A stretch of DNA of 64,000 bases from Botryosphaeria dothidea (lineage: Eukaryota; Ascomycota; Dothideomycetes; Botryosphaeriales; Botryosphaeriaceae), in NCBI GenBank assembly GCA_011503125.2, contig WWBZ02000040.1:1054001-1118000 (forward strand). Reading direction: 5' to 3'. The notes beneath the pieces were generated by a model, which worked only from the letters and a program-made list of their open reading frames with translations, was not told where the DNA came from and made no database searches. Numbering within the stretch: position 1 is the first letter of the stretch; each line of letters opens with the position of its first letter. A program made the translations under genes and the position numbers. This document shows positions 30,879 to 41,764 of this stretch, in pieces.

Positions 30879-31671
30879 AATTTTATGTTCGGTGAACCGG
30901 TGATGGTTATATTATCTCAATGACGCGACTCAATTGAGCATAATAGTCCCAAAAGGCTTGGTTCATATCACTCGAGAACCCCTTCTGATGCCTCTTTCTG
31001 GAAAATTTGAGTTGAACAATCCGCAGCCTGTCAAATATAGTACCAGCACGCGCCAGATAATTAGCCAGCCTTGCGGTGAAGCTAAAGTTAGCCTTCAAGC
31101 ACACATGGAAATCACATTCTGGCCTGACTTTCATGTGAGGAATCCCATGTGGGCATATTTCCAGTTGGCTGGTATCTTGCAGGTTTTGCCAATAGGCTTC
31201 CGTGAATTATTTGCCGTGCACCAATTCCGAGACAGGGTTCCAAAAGGGTATCATGTCAGCCATGGAGAGACGGCCAGGCCTGGCGATGTATGCATTACTC
31301 AGCGCCTCGGATACACCGATTGGTCACCCGAAGAGATAAATTATTGAAACAGAACTTAGCACGACAGCTAATTCATCCTCATTGGCCCTCACATACATGA
31401 GGCATGCACTCCATCAGAGAAGCTGTTGCGTTTTCAAGGATGCAAAGTTGTTGAAACAGAGCTCGGCCAAGCCACTGGTTCATCCTCATTGGCTCTCGAA
31501 TATGCATGCACGCCACCAGAATGTTCACTACATGTTTAATGAACGCAAATGATAGCAAGAAGTCGGAGTCATCTATGCCTCGTGGACACCTCAGAAGGCT
31601 GTGATCAACATACTGCCCGGTTTTCTTCAACCTGCTTCTGGTATTGGCTTTGCTTACCAAATATGTTTAGA
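30879..31671. other. Intergenic with possible coding relic and a duplicated segment
   Basis: A minus-strand frame (30907-31134, with similar text upstream to about 31210 after an in-frame stop) looks coding-like but matches nothing I know. A segment at about 31345-31412 is duplicated imperfectly at about 31451-31516 (shared TTCATCCTCATTGGC and GAAACAGA). Confidence 0.4.
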
Positions 31672-33024
31672 TCAATCAACCTTGTCAGCCACCGCTTCTG
31701 CACTCGCAGATGGCTCTCCAGCCTTATTTGTGTCGCCTTCTGCCGCGCATTTGGGGGCATCATTGGCCTCGCTGGCCGCGTCAGTCTTCTCCTTCTCAGC
31801 CTCCTCGACCGCTGCATTCTCGGCCTCGTTCTCTTCGTCATCTTCCTCGCCAGTCCCCTTCAGCTGACCACCCTTTCTCTTCGGGATGACCTTCATGAAC
31901 GCCTCGCCCCAATCACCACACGCCAGCCACTGCAGCATGATCTCGTTGACGTGGTTCGTCGCCAACACGCTGCGGCTGTTCATCTGCAGAAACTCTCCAA
32001 TAGGCAGCTTCGCCGTCTTGATACCTCGTTCCGTAGCACGTTTGTGACAGATACCCTTGTACCTGTTCTTGTCCACCAAGCCGCCGATGATGTACGTGCT
32101 GTAAGGCTTGAGCTCGTGGAGAACTTCGGTACCCTCCGAGGAAAGGTAGATGACCTCTCCCTCTTTCTCATTACCCGACGCAGCCTCCACGCCGTCCGTA
32201 GCTTCTTGTTTCCTCTTCTCCGCATTCTCAGCCATGGCTCCTGCCAACCGCCCACCCTCCTTCAAATCCCTCATCCACTCCTTCGCCTTCTCGGCCACCT
32301 CGACGTAATCCCCCTCAAAAACCCTAAAGCCCTTCCACGACTTATAGTGCTGCTTCAACAGCCCGTCAAACCGCTCCTTCAACTGCCCACCAAAGCTCGA
32401 CACGGCCAAATGCGCCCTGAACGGCGCATTCCGATTATCCGAATAGCTCCTCGTGATCTGTTGGCCCAGGCTCTTCATCTCCTTATCCATCATGAGGTCG
32501 TCGAAGCTGCAGTCGAACACGAACGTGACGGGCAGCTGCACGGCCTTCTGGCTGCGCAGCTTCTCCTGCGCCTCGCGCTGGTGCCGGTGCGGGTGGTCGG
32601 GGTTTGCCTGGTCGTCGGCGTGCGCCTGCCGCCTGCGCTCCTTGCGCGCCTTATTCTTCTCCTTGCGCTGCTGCTTGCGCGCTTCGCGGCCGGCTTCCCA
32701 TTCTTCCTGCCGCTTCTGCTTCTTCCAGGCGGATTTGGTCATGCCGGGGGGCGGGCCGGGCTTGGCGGGGGCGTCTACGCTGGTGCGGTGGCTGGCTTCG
32801 GCTGCGTCATCGTCGTTTTTGGCGTCTTCAACGTCCATGGTGTCTGCGTCGTCGTGCGCGGGCTCGGGTGCTGTGGTGGTGGTGTTTTCGTCGGTGGGCT
32901 GCTTCTCGGCGGCCGCAGAGCCATTGGCAGGCTGCGCGGAGCCGGCCTGCGCGAAAGCGGCCTCCTCATACTGAGGGCTGTGCTCGCGCTTCTGGATCTT
33001 CGCGGGTCTCTCGTCGTCCGGCAT
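31672..33024 (-). CDS. TRM10: tRNA (guanine-9-N1)-methyltransferase TRM10
   Basis: SPOUT-class methyltransferase that modifies G9 of tRNAs, nuclear or cytosolic. Intronless, 450 aa. A disordered acidic N-terminus is followed by a basic helix (MTKSAWKKQKRQEEWEAGREARKQQRKEKNKARKE in segments), typical of TRM10. The catalytic domain has VTFVFDCSFDDLMMDKEMKSLGQQITRSYSDNR, YLSSEGTEVLHELKPYSTYIIGGLVDKNRYKGICHKRA, KLPIGEFLQM and LATNHVNEIMLQWL. The trefoil-knot residues GGLVD and the conserved N..R..P context are present. A long acidic tail ends the chain. The start MPDDERPAK was chosen over an upstream in-frame ATG at 33291 because the latter would overlap the divergent GRIM-19 gene. Confidence 0.95.
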   Translation of the reverse strand: MPDDERPAKIQKREHSPQYEEAAFAQAGSAQPANGSAAAEKQPTDENTTTTAPEPAHDDADTMDVEDAKNDDDAAEASHRTSVDAPAKPGPPPGMTKSAWKKQKRQEEWEAGREARKQQRKEKNKARKERRRQAHADDQANPDHPHRHQREAQEKLRSQKAVQLPVTFVFDCSFDDLMMDKEMKSLGQQITRSYSDNRNAPFRAHLAVSSFGGQLKERFDGLLKQHYKSWKGFRVFEGDYVEVAEKAKEWMRDLKEGGRLAGAMAENAEKRKQEATDGVEAASGNEKEGEVIYLSSEGTEVLHELKPYSTYIIGGLVDKNRYKGICHKRATERGIKTAKLPIGEFLQMNSRSVLATNHVNEIMLQWLACGDWGEAFMKVIPKRKGGQLKGTGEEDDEENEAENAAVEEAEKEKTDAASEANDAPKCAAEGDTNKAGEPSASAEAVADKVD

Positions 33025-33277
33025 ATTTTCTCGTCGTTGTTGCTGGTTGGCCGGCGGGGTTTGTGACGTGCGAACAAAAAATGCGCCGCGCGCCCACCGC
33101 CCGGCCCGAGGATCAGCCGCTCCAACTCCAAAGCTTCGACCTCTCACGGCGAAGCCAATCCGCATTACCTCTCTCGCGAACAACGGCCACCAGACACCCC
33201 CGACCGTACACACACCAGGCGACGAAGCCGCACGACTATCCGTATACGATTGATTCGAGACTGAACGTTCGCCCACC
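33025..33277. promoter_or_regulatory. Head-to-head promoter, TRM10 / GRIM-19
   Basis: The 253 bp between the two start codons must carry both promoters. No TATA box was identified. Confidence 0.55.
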
Positions 33278-33837
33278 ATGCCCCAGGACATGCCGCCCGT
33301 CGGCGGCTACGAGGCCGTGCAGTACAAGCGCAACCTGCCCGCCCGCGGCTTCCGCCCGGCCACCTACCTCGCCATCATGGGCGGCATCATGGCGTACGGC
33401 TTCTACCGCGTCGGCCAGGGCATTCGGGAGCACAAGTATGGCCATCGACCCCCTTCTTCGCGCGACGGTACAAAGGGAATGATGCGGGGAGGGAGGGGAC
33501 ATGATCATGGCATTTGGGACCGTGAGTGCTGACGCTTTGGACTGCGCACATAGTGAGCTCGCCCGCGAGAAGATGTGGTCGCGCATCCATCTCATTCCGC
33601 TGCTGCAGGCCGAGGAGGACAGGGATCAGGTCAGGCGGCACCTCGCCAACCAGGCCCGCGAGAAGGAGCTGTTGGGCGCCGAGACCAAGGTTTACAACAG
33701 CGACAGGTGCGTTGCTCTTCCAATGGAGCGGAGTTGGCGTTGGAGCGGAATTGGAACAGAATGCGGGATGGTGCTGATGCGGTGCGTGCAGGTTCGTGAG
33801 GCCGACTTTCGCTGCTACGCCCAGAGAATCCAACTAG
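33278..33837 (+). CDS. Complex I subunit GRIM-19 / NDUFA13 (B16.6)
   Basis: Accessory subunit of mitochondrial NADH:ubiquinone oxidoreductase. Exons 33278-33435, 33554-33706 and 33792-33837 give 118 aa. Visible are MPQDMPPVGGYEAVQYKRNLP, the single membrane segment TYLAIMGGIMAYGFYRVG, and the matrix- or intermembrane-space-facing helix AREKMWSRIHLIPLLQAEEDRDQVRR, which is the family hallmark. They are followed by KVYNSDRFVRPTF. The length equals that of other fungal homologues. Both introns (118 and 85 nt) have GT-AG ends. Confidence 0.93.
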
Positions 33838-35915
33838 GAGGATTCTTGTGCGATGATGGAGTGGGGTTGGGCGAAGGAGGGGGGCAAGGGTTTGATGGAT
33901 GTATATATCCGCATGGGTTAGAGCAGATCTGCCGGACAAGAATTGCCGGTGTGGAAGGGGATATTGAATCTCAAATGGTTTCCTGCACGTCAATTGCGGC
34001 CTGTTCATCACTTCTCGTCATTCCCTGCTCTCGTTTCTTTTTCTTTTTCTTTTGCCAAGTGAAGAGTTGACCTCTGCCTGGAGGTTTAGGGGTCATCGCC
34101 ACAGAGCCCAGTGGACTCGCGACCAACAGTACGGTTGACCTCAGTAATGAGCAGCACCCGCTTTTCTCTCACTCTCAGTCCATTCGTCTACTTCCTATCT
34201 TCACATCTTGCTAGACAGTTCTTCCTCAAGGCCCCACACACGGTGAAGCAGCTCAACGAAAAACACGCCCCTCCAAAAGTGAGGGCAGACAGGAAAGTTT
34301 CCCATCATTCGCGTCAGCCCGAGGCAGTGCAATACGAACGACACTGTGGCCGGTGGAGGATAGGCGGTGCCCAGCGCCCCTCCAGCCCGTTTCCAAAAAC
34401 TAGTTTAATCTGTAGATGCCCCCGTAAGGACGTTCTAGCGATTAAACTAAAAAGAACAGTTACTACAATTGATCTAAGCCAAAAGGCAAAGAGAGCTGGA
34501 GAAGAAAAGAAGAGGTCGACGTTGGAGGGAGGAGGGGTTTATGTAGGCAGAGGAGGGAAAGTGGTGGGCGGTGGCACGGGGCGCGTGGCAAGGGTCCATG
34601 CAGGGTCCTGCCACGAGCCGGCATGCGGATGACGCAAGCTGGCAGGCGGAAGTGTCAGAGGAGGGTCGTGTGATGCAGTATTGCGCGTTTGGAAGCCGCT
34701 CATGCGTGTTTGTGGAAGCGGCTGTTTGCTCTGCAAACGCTCGATACGGCATGTCATGTGAGTGGGTTCTACAACGAAAACCGCAGCCAGGGTCTCTGAT
34801 GCCTGAAACGACGCGTCAGTGCAGGTGATATGACTGGTTGGCGGGCGGATGCGGACAGTGTTGTCGGATTGTATCACGATTCGCGGAGTTTTGGCCGGTA
34901 TTGAAGGAAAGGAATGGCCTATTCGCCACCCCAAGACATCTTTGATAAGTCAAGATAGCAGTTTGAGCTGCAGGAAACGCGTACATGGATCCATACCTAA
35001 CACACTCACCAGCTGCGTTTCTCCAATGGCACTGTGCGGCTCAAAGTCACCGAGAGCGCAGGGTGCAGCAGGCAGTGACCACATCATCTACTACGCGTAT
35101 GATTTTATCGAGGCTCAAAATGCCAACCCTTCTTGGCTAGGCTGCTTTGCGTTGTAGAAGATTATTAGCAATTCTGTGAAAGCTATGTAGCAAACGTATC
35201 GGCAACTTCTAACTACAATCATACATCGCTTAAACGATATCGGAGAAGGTCCCCACAGAATTATCTCCAACGACCTTGAATGAAGAAAAGAAGGCCTCAA
35301 ACCTGATTGGAATTCTCGAAGATGTCTCCAAAGTCTCTCGGATAGCTATTTATTCCGCTGAGCGCGCAATTGAGCACTATCGCAATCCTGTACCCCACCA
35401 TTTTCGTCTCCGCCTACATTCAAAACATCACCAAATGAAGCTGTATAATCCGAGTGAGCAGTATTAACGACGAAAAAACAAGCAGTTGTTGATCAACTCG
35501 GTAAGGGGAATTTTGGCGAAGACAGGGTGCGGTGGGATCAGCGGCAGGGATGGAGGCCATGGGCATCCGAACGCCTGGGACGGTCCGGGCGGAGCATTTG
35601 GGATTACTCCGTAGTGAACATAGTACGGGGAGAGGTACTCTACAGTAACATATCTGTCCGAAATGTTTGCTTTCTTTTTAGTGAGAAAGCAGGTGGTGAC
35701 GAGAGGGAGACAGGCAATACGAGCAGTTTACAACGCGCAACATCAGGAGAGTGAAGGAAATACGTTAAGATTCCGGGTATCGTAAGTAGTGTCTCTCTAA
35801 GCTTGCATCCCACGCATCCGACGCATCGATATTTTTGCATTGCCTCCAGACATATGAAAAAGAGTTCCAAATACTCCATGCCAAACCCCCTGATCCCATG
35901 CCGCATGTCTTCCCA
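33838..35915. other. 2-kb intergenic stretch, no gene supported
   Basis: Frames such as 34111-34632 (+) and 34539-34934 (-) overlap antisense and have no motif. A pyrimidine run (TTTCTTTTTCTTTTTCTTTTGCC) at about 34036-34058 follows the GRIM-19 3' end. Nothing else was seen. Confidence 0.5.
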
Positions 35916-37396
35916 TCACCTGCTCGACGCTCTACTCTCAGTCCCACTGCTCCTACTCCCACTGCCCGCAAAGCTCTCCTTTCTCCTCGCCTCCACCCTC
36001 GCCGCTTCCCCTCCTTTGACCTCCGTGACCGTCGACGTCACATCATTCCTCAGCCCCATGACCACATCCCCCCTCTCCGCGCCCTCCCTCGCACCGAACT
36101 TATCATCGTACAAGCTCGGCGTACGCGGCTGCGCGGACTCGATATCGTAATCAACCTGGCGCCAGATCTCCAGCGGCATGCTCCCCGCATGCTCGCCATA
36201 CCCGCTATTGATGGCCTCCCGGCTATTATTGCTGTCCTGGTTGGGCAAGACGCCTGGGTGTGTCGAGCTCGAATGCAAGCTCTGCAGCGTCTTATCCCTG
36301 ACCGACCGGAGGCGGCTGAAATGCTGAGACCCCCTGCTCTTCCTGTGCACGCTTTTCGTCGTCGGGGTGGCCATGGTGGTCTTGTTGCCGTACTCGTCGT
36401 ACATGTACCTTTCGCCGGGCCCCCCCTTGTAGTTCGAGACCGAGTTCGTCCAGGAGCCGCCCAGCCCCGTGGCGGCGAGGATCTTGCGGAAGAGCGGCCA
36501 GCAGCAGGTGGCGTTGGCGACGTAGATGCCGGTGCTGCTCTCGCGCACGTACCAGATCATGTAGACGCTGGAGCCCGGCAGGATCCAGTTGTAGGTCTTG
36601 TTGAGGACGGCGGCGACGACGTTGAAGAGGCCGAGCGAGAAGACGGCACAGAGCATGAGCTTCTTCTTGCGCTTCATCTGCGCCTTCCAGATCAGCGGGA
36701 TGGGGATGAACATGAGCAGGATGTCCGAGGACGTGTTGAAGACGAGAATGGTGATGCAGTAGTGGCCGTAATTGGCGCACTGCGGGTTGGAGGGTGGTAG
36801 TGCCCAGTATTGATTGAAGGGCCGGCACCATACGCCAAAGAAGGTAATTTGTATGACGATATAGCCGAGGAGGACGTAGCCGGAGACGATCTTGTTGAAA
36901 AGGTTTTCGCGGAGACCTTGCGTCATGCGATGGTAAAGGATGAGTAGGCTGGCTTTGGTGCCCCATTGGGCGTGGATCATGCATTGTTCGACTGCGAGGG
37001 TGATCTTGCTGCCGAAGATACGGCTCTTGACTTCGGCGGGTTCTGCGAGGACGGTTTCCAGTTCGGACGGGTCCATGAGGTTGCTGGCGAAGCGGATGTT
37101 GAAGTTGAGAAGCACTATCAGTGCGGTGTAAAAAAGGAACGTAACGATCATGATATAGTCATCAGCTGGTTTTGGTCAGCGTGGAAACTGAAGATGGACT
37201 TCGAACATGACCTACAAGCAAGTCGCTTGATGGACCCCGCTGTGATTGCCCTCGACCATCTGCAAATTGTCAGAAAGACGAAGAGGGTCTTCCCATGCTA
37301 AACTCACAGTCTGCCGACGAATAAAAGAAGAGCAAAGACGTAAAAGCAAATGCTCTCAACGAGCACTTCCTCGTGGCTTGGATCTCCCTTGGCCAT
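35916..37396 (-). CDS. Pth11/rhodopsin-domain-like seven-helix membrane protein
   Basis: Three exons (37308-37396, 37216-37259, 35916-37165) give 460 aa. Hydrophobic segments include ESICFYVFALLLFVGRLW, IMIVTFLFYTALIVLL, ASLLILYHRM, IVSGYVLLGYIVIQITFFGVWC, ILVFNTSSDILLMFIPIPLIW, KLMLCAVFSLGLFNVVAAVL and YMIWYVRESSTGIYVANATCCWPLF. The features CRPFNQYWALPPSNPQCA, DILLMFIPIPLIWKAQMKRKKK and LFNVVAAVLNKTY are hallmarks of the fungal rhodopsin-like domain seen in Pth11-related proteins. No CFEM domain precedes it. A cytosolic Ser/Arg-rich tail of about 170 residues ends the chain. The presumed role is plasma-membrane sensing. The ligand is unknown. Confidence 0.85.
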
Positions 37397-40300
37397 AATG
37401 GGAAAAGACCTCAGTGGGACCAATGCGACAGAGGCGACAACGGCGAGAGCGAAAAGCTCCAAAGACGGGACTTAACGGAGTCCCCGGAAGCTACGTCCGC
37501 ATACAGGTTGCGAAAAGCTTTGACTTGGGCGGCGCGAAGGGCGGAGAAGCGGGGGAGGGGCCGGAAAGATAAATGAGCTGGCGGCGGCAAATTGGCTGGC
37601 GAAAGGAGCGAAAGGCAGGGCTCGAAGAGCTGAGGTGGTAGCACAGGGCGGAGAGAGCGGCGGACACAAGAGGGCACGGGAATGCTCGGCTGACAGCAGT
37701 TTGTGCAGCGTGTGATCGTGCTTCTAGCCGGGAATTGATGATGAGCCGAGTGGGTCTTTTTTCAGTAACGGAGGTATGGGCAGAAAATCAATATTCGGGT
37801 GGGAAGGGAAGACGGAATGGGGAATGAGTCGAGACGCTGTGCCGAATGGGGGAAAAGATGTACTGACTATGGAGGATCCTCAGCGCACAAACTCAAAGCA
37901 ATGACGACGGTCGGATCAGGACGCGGTGTGAAGGGACAAGCAGGTGCTGACCTCTGGGTGAAAGCTTATGCTGGTGTAACCAGAGGAGTGAGATGCTGTG
38001 GGACGTGAGAGACAGACGGACAGACAGCTGCTGCCTGAGATCACAGCATGGCTCCTCTGGCAAGACGAGGGCCGAGGACAAGGCGACGACAAGGCTTTTG
38101 GGACACGATGCAAGCAATTGCAACGGCACCGCAGCTTAAAGGGCTGGGAGAGCACATTGGTACCGTTAGCCTGGCTCCGGGTAGTCCCTGGCTTGGGACC
38201 AGCTCGGGGGCGCCATTGGCCTGGGGAACTTGAGCACGATGGGACGGGCTGCCCTATCAGGCCGAAGACGCGAGGGCGGATGGTGGACGGAGTGGGCCCA
38301 GGGTGATGGCGCGCAGAGCACACTATGCGGCAAAAAGACGTTGCGGCCGGCGCTTGTCCGGTTGCGGGCCCAAAACGTGGCAGGCGAAGTGATTTGCGCC
38401 TGCCCTACACGACTCGTCCGCCGAGCCCAGCGGCCCTCCAATCCACCACACCACCCACTGACGAGAGACCGTCTGTACAATGCCACTGCCGCCGCGACGA
38501 TCACCATGACCGACCGTTCGCCCGGCCGCCAGTCATCCTTCCGGCGGGCGGCAGTGCCGTCACCACTGCCGATCGCTCCAGTGACGGTTGCCCACACGGC
38601 CCGCGAGCAGTCAAAAAACCGCGAGCTCCGGCGCCGGAGACTGCTGCACGCCACCTCAGCCGCACCGCACACTCACTGCAGCTGCCTTCCTTCTAACGTG
38701 GCCCTTGCCCCAATCAATGAAGCCCTAGCCGCGCCGCCTTCGCTCTCCGACAGCGCCCTGACAAGTCCCCTTGACAGGCTGGAACCGCCTCGCTTCGCTA
38801 TCTTAATCATGGACACGCGCCACAGCGCCTCCCCGCTCTTCCATCACCTTCCGGGCGGAGAGCAGAACTCACATGTGCTCCAAAAGGGGCCTTGTCCTAG
38901 CGGACCACCTTCGCTGAAATTCCGGCCGTACTCTCATCCTTCCGTTGCGGATGGTTGGTTGCACTTGCATCAAGGGTTCAACTGTTGTCCCGAGCGGCCA
39001 CGCCGTCGCTGCACTTGTGCTCTTGGGGCCCTTTTTCCACTCCGTCCCCCACAGCGGAAAACCACCGTGACGAAGGAGGATTCTCCTGCAGATCAATGGG
39101 GTTTATTGCCGTCAAAAGATGGGACCACTACCGTGTGACGACTGCCATGTGCTTCTGTCGCCAGCTTGCGAGATCCGATCGAACGCTGCATTGAGAGGAG
39201 ACGTGCGAGACGACTAACTGCCCAACACAGGATATGCAGCAGAAGCCAAGCTGCGAGAGCTCTGTCTTTATGCTATTGGAGGTAAAAATCTCGGGATTGG
39301 CGATTTCCTCCTTCGCGACACGGTAAACCGCCGTCCCTGCATCATGCAAGGCACAGCACATCTCTCCGCCGCAAAATTATTCGCTGCAAACCCTCAAGCT
39401 GTCGCAGCCACAATTTTCTCACCTCCCTCTTCCATCTTTCGGTCTTCCCCCCAGACACCTTGCCCGCCAATGACGCCTCGCCCCGCTCCCAATGCTCTTA
39501 TCACTTCCTTCCGCTTCTTGAACCTCACCACCGCGCCATGAAAGGCCCAGAATTTGAATTTGAAAAAGACTCAAAACCTCACAGGTATCAAGAAGGCCCG
39601 TCACCGCGCCTTCTACGGGCGCTTGCACCGTATCTTGGCGCGTTCCCGCTGCACGAATATGGCGTTACCTCTCACCCGGCCGAAAGGATTGCAGTAGGAA
39701 TCCTTCCAATTGGTCGCGCCGCGATTGATTACATTCCGGATCATGAGCCGAAGCCACGCGCATACGCAATTCCTGTCTGCTTTCTAGAACGGCCGTGGTG
39801 ACTCCATTTGCGGCGAAGCAGGGGGCGGCGTAGCACATCCCAGGTGCGTGGAACTGTGCATGGAAGACTTGGGTTCCAGAAGACGCCGACCCCGCAACGT
39901 CTCGTGTATGCGTTGATCCGAGACGAAAATCACAAACAACTTCATGGCGCAGAAAAAGCAAAGCACACGACCACACACGGCTCGCTTCGTGCATACAATA
40001 CGGGAAATCCGAGCTCGAAGGGAAGGCTAATGGACAAGCGCCGGGCCAAGCCGGCGACGGGTGGCTTGCGAACCAATTCTGTCCCCCCTCTCCCGCCGAA
40101 GACCGCCGCGGGAAGTCTTGCGAGCCTAAACTTCTCCCTTCTCGTTGCCTGCGCGGGAGCGACGCGTGTACGGGTGCGCCAACATTTTCCATGCCTTTCA
40201 CTCTCCACTTCGGCTCTTTCACGGGAGCCACAGTTTGCCCTCTTCCCTTTTCCTCCTCCTCAATTCCCCCTTTTCCCCGGCAATGAAATTTTAGGGTTAT

Positions 40301-41764
40301 ACTGAGGCGAAATCTTTTCGTCGCCGATATAGGAGAAGGGAGGAAGTGGCGCTGTGGATTTGCCGCGAGCCGACGATGGGTGCTGCAGGCAGTAGCCGAC
40401 GACGTCTTGCCGCTGCTGCAGTGTCACCGAGCCGAAAGGATCTGCGTGATTTTCCGCCGCACGCGTAGACTTGCTCGTAGGGCAGCGTAAGCGATGCTTG
40501 TGAATAGTACGTACCGGTTTCCCCATCTGATGAGCGTGGTCCTTGGTTTCGCCGGCCTGCCTCGCGCCTTCGATTCACGTCGGTGCACCGAGCATGGATT
40601 GCATGGAAGAGCCCTTTTCCTCCTTGACAGAGATGAGGCAGGACATGAATGATGGAGGGCGAAAGGTGGTCTGATGCTTATTCCCCTTCATCTGGAGATC
40701 TCCATTTGCTTTCAACCGGACTACGCAAGCTAAGTGGAGAGCAGCATGGTCGAAAAATAAATCCAGCTTTACGATTCAGCGGAACGCTTTGGGCAATGCT
40801 CATGAATCGAGCAATAAAAATCGAGGACAGCACTACTGCTCGCCGTCCTGGAGCGAGCGCGTCTGAAGTAAATGCAGAGGCTGAGCGCCTTGGGGAGGTT
40901 GCTTTTACCTCATCTACGTCTGTCATGATTGAGCTGCAGCAACTCTGCCGAACACGAGGGATGCGCGTCTCTTCGGCAGTTCGAGTCAGGCGGCAATATG
41001 TGTAGGGCTGATGAGGCAAGCTGGCGGCCGCTGGAGAGAGACCCTAGTTTTTCTTTATATAGCGAGGGATCGGCACGTCAGAATGCAGAAGATGGATGGT
41101 GAGACATCGAGGCAGCCAGCGCGAGGGTACCTGATGACTGATTGGGTGTCGAGCAAACATTGCAGTGCAGTTCCCAAATTCGAAGAGTAGAATCTGGTAC
41201 AGCTGTTCTCTTCTCCGAAATCCATTCCTGCAGAGTCTGCATCTGCTCGGTAGGGGCTCTCCTGTGTGAAAGCGCGAGGGAGAAACTTGCAGACGATCTT
41301 AAGCAGCAACGTCTACTCTCCACAGTCGCTCATGGGGAAGTTAGAGCAATCTCATTTAAAAAGGACATAGTTCTCTTTGAACACCTGGCTCCCGAACACT
41401 GCTTGAACTTCTCCGTGCGTGCTTTCTGCAATTTAGCGATGCCCGAAATCTCCATCGTCCTGCGTAGTATGATTACGAAGTCGGGTCTGCAAGCATTTGC
41501 CATTCAACTCTTACTGTTTTACAACGTAGTACAATTCAGACTTTGGGACTAGTCAGTCACCAGGCAGAGCTTGATGCCAATCCACCAGTGAAGAGATAGA
41601 CCACCACCTGCGATCTCATACAGGTAGAATAGCAAGCCGGTAAAAGGTACTTGAGTAAAGAGAAACGTTACAATTCATGACCTGCTCATACGCTCACACC
41701 AACCAATTCAACCTTCCACCTACCCCTCCTTCCTCCCTCAGTCGCACTCACCACAACCACAACC
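37397..41764. other. 4.4-kb gene-poor stretch, GC-rich
   Basis: No frame here is convincing. The longest (38230-39138, 302 codons) is Arg/Pro/Ser-rich, lacks any motif, and is overlapped on the other strand by frames of similar quality. Frames 39460-39801 (+), 39665-40231 (-) and 40678-41019 (-) are no better. Low-complexity pyrimidine runs (41700-41860, CACC/CTC-rich) are partly the 3' end of the next gene. A non-coding RNA or unusually long regulatory region is possible but not shown. Confidence 0.45.

Noticed and set aside
31549..33066. 505-codon plus frame over TRM10
   Set aside because: Antisense shadow. The TRM10 reading on the minus strand is complete and has all SPOUT motifs.
35835..36800. 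321-codon plus frame over the membrane protein gene
   Set aside because: Antisense shadow. The minus strand shows the transmembrane pattern and splice logic.
38230..39138. 302-codon plus frame between the Pth11-like and prenylcysteine oxidase genes
   Set aside because: Arg/Pro/Ser-rich, no motif, competing frames on both strands. Not enough to call a gene.
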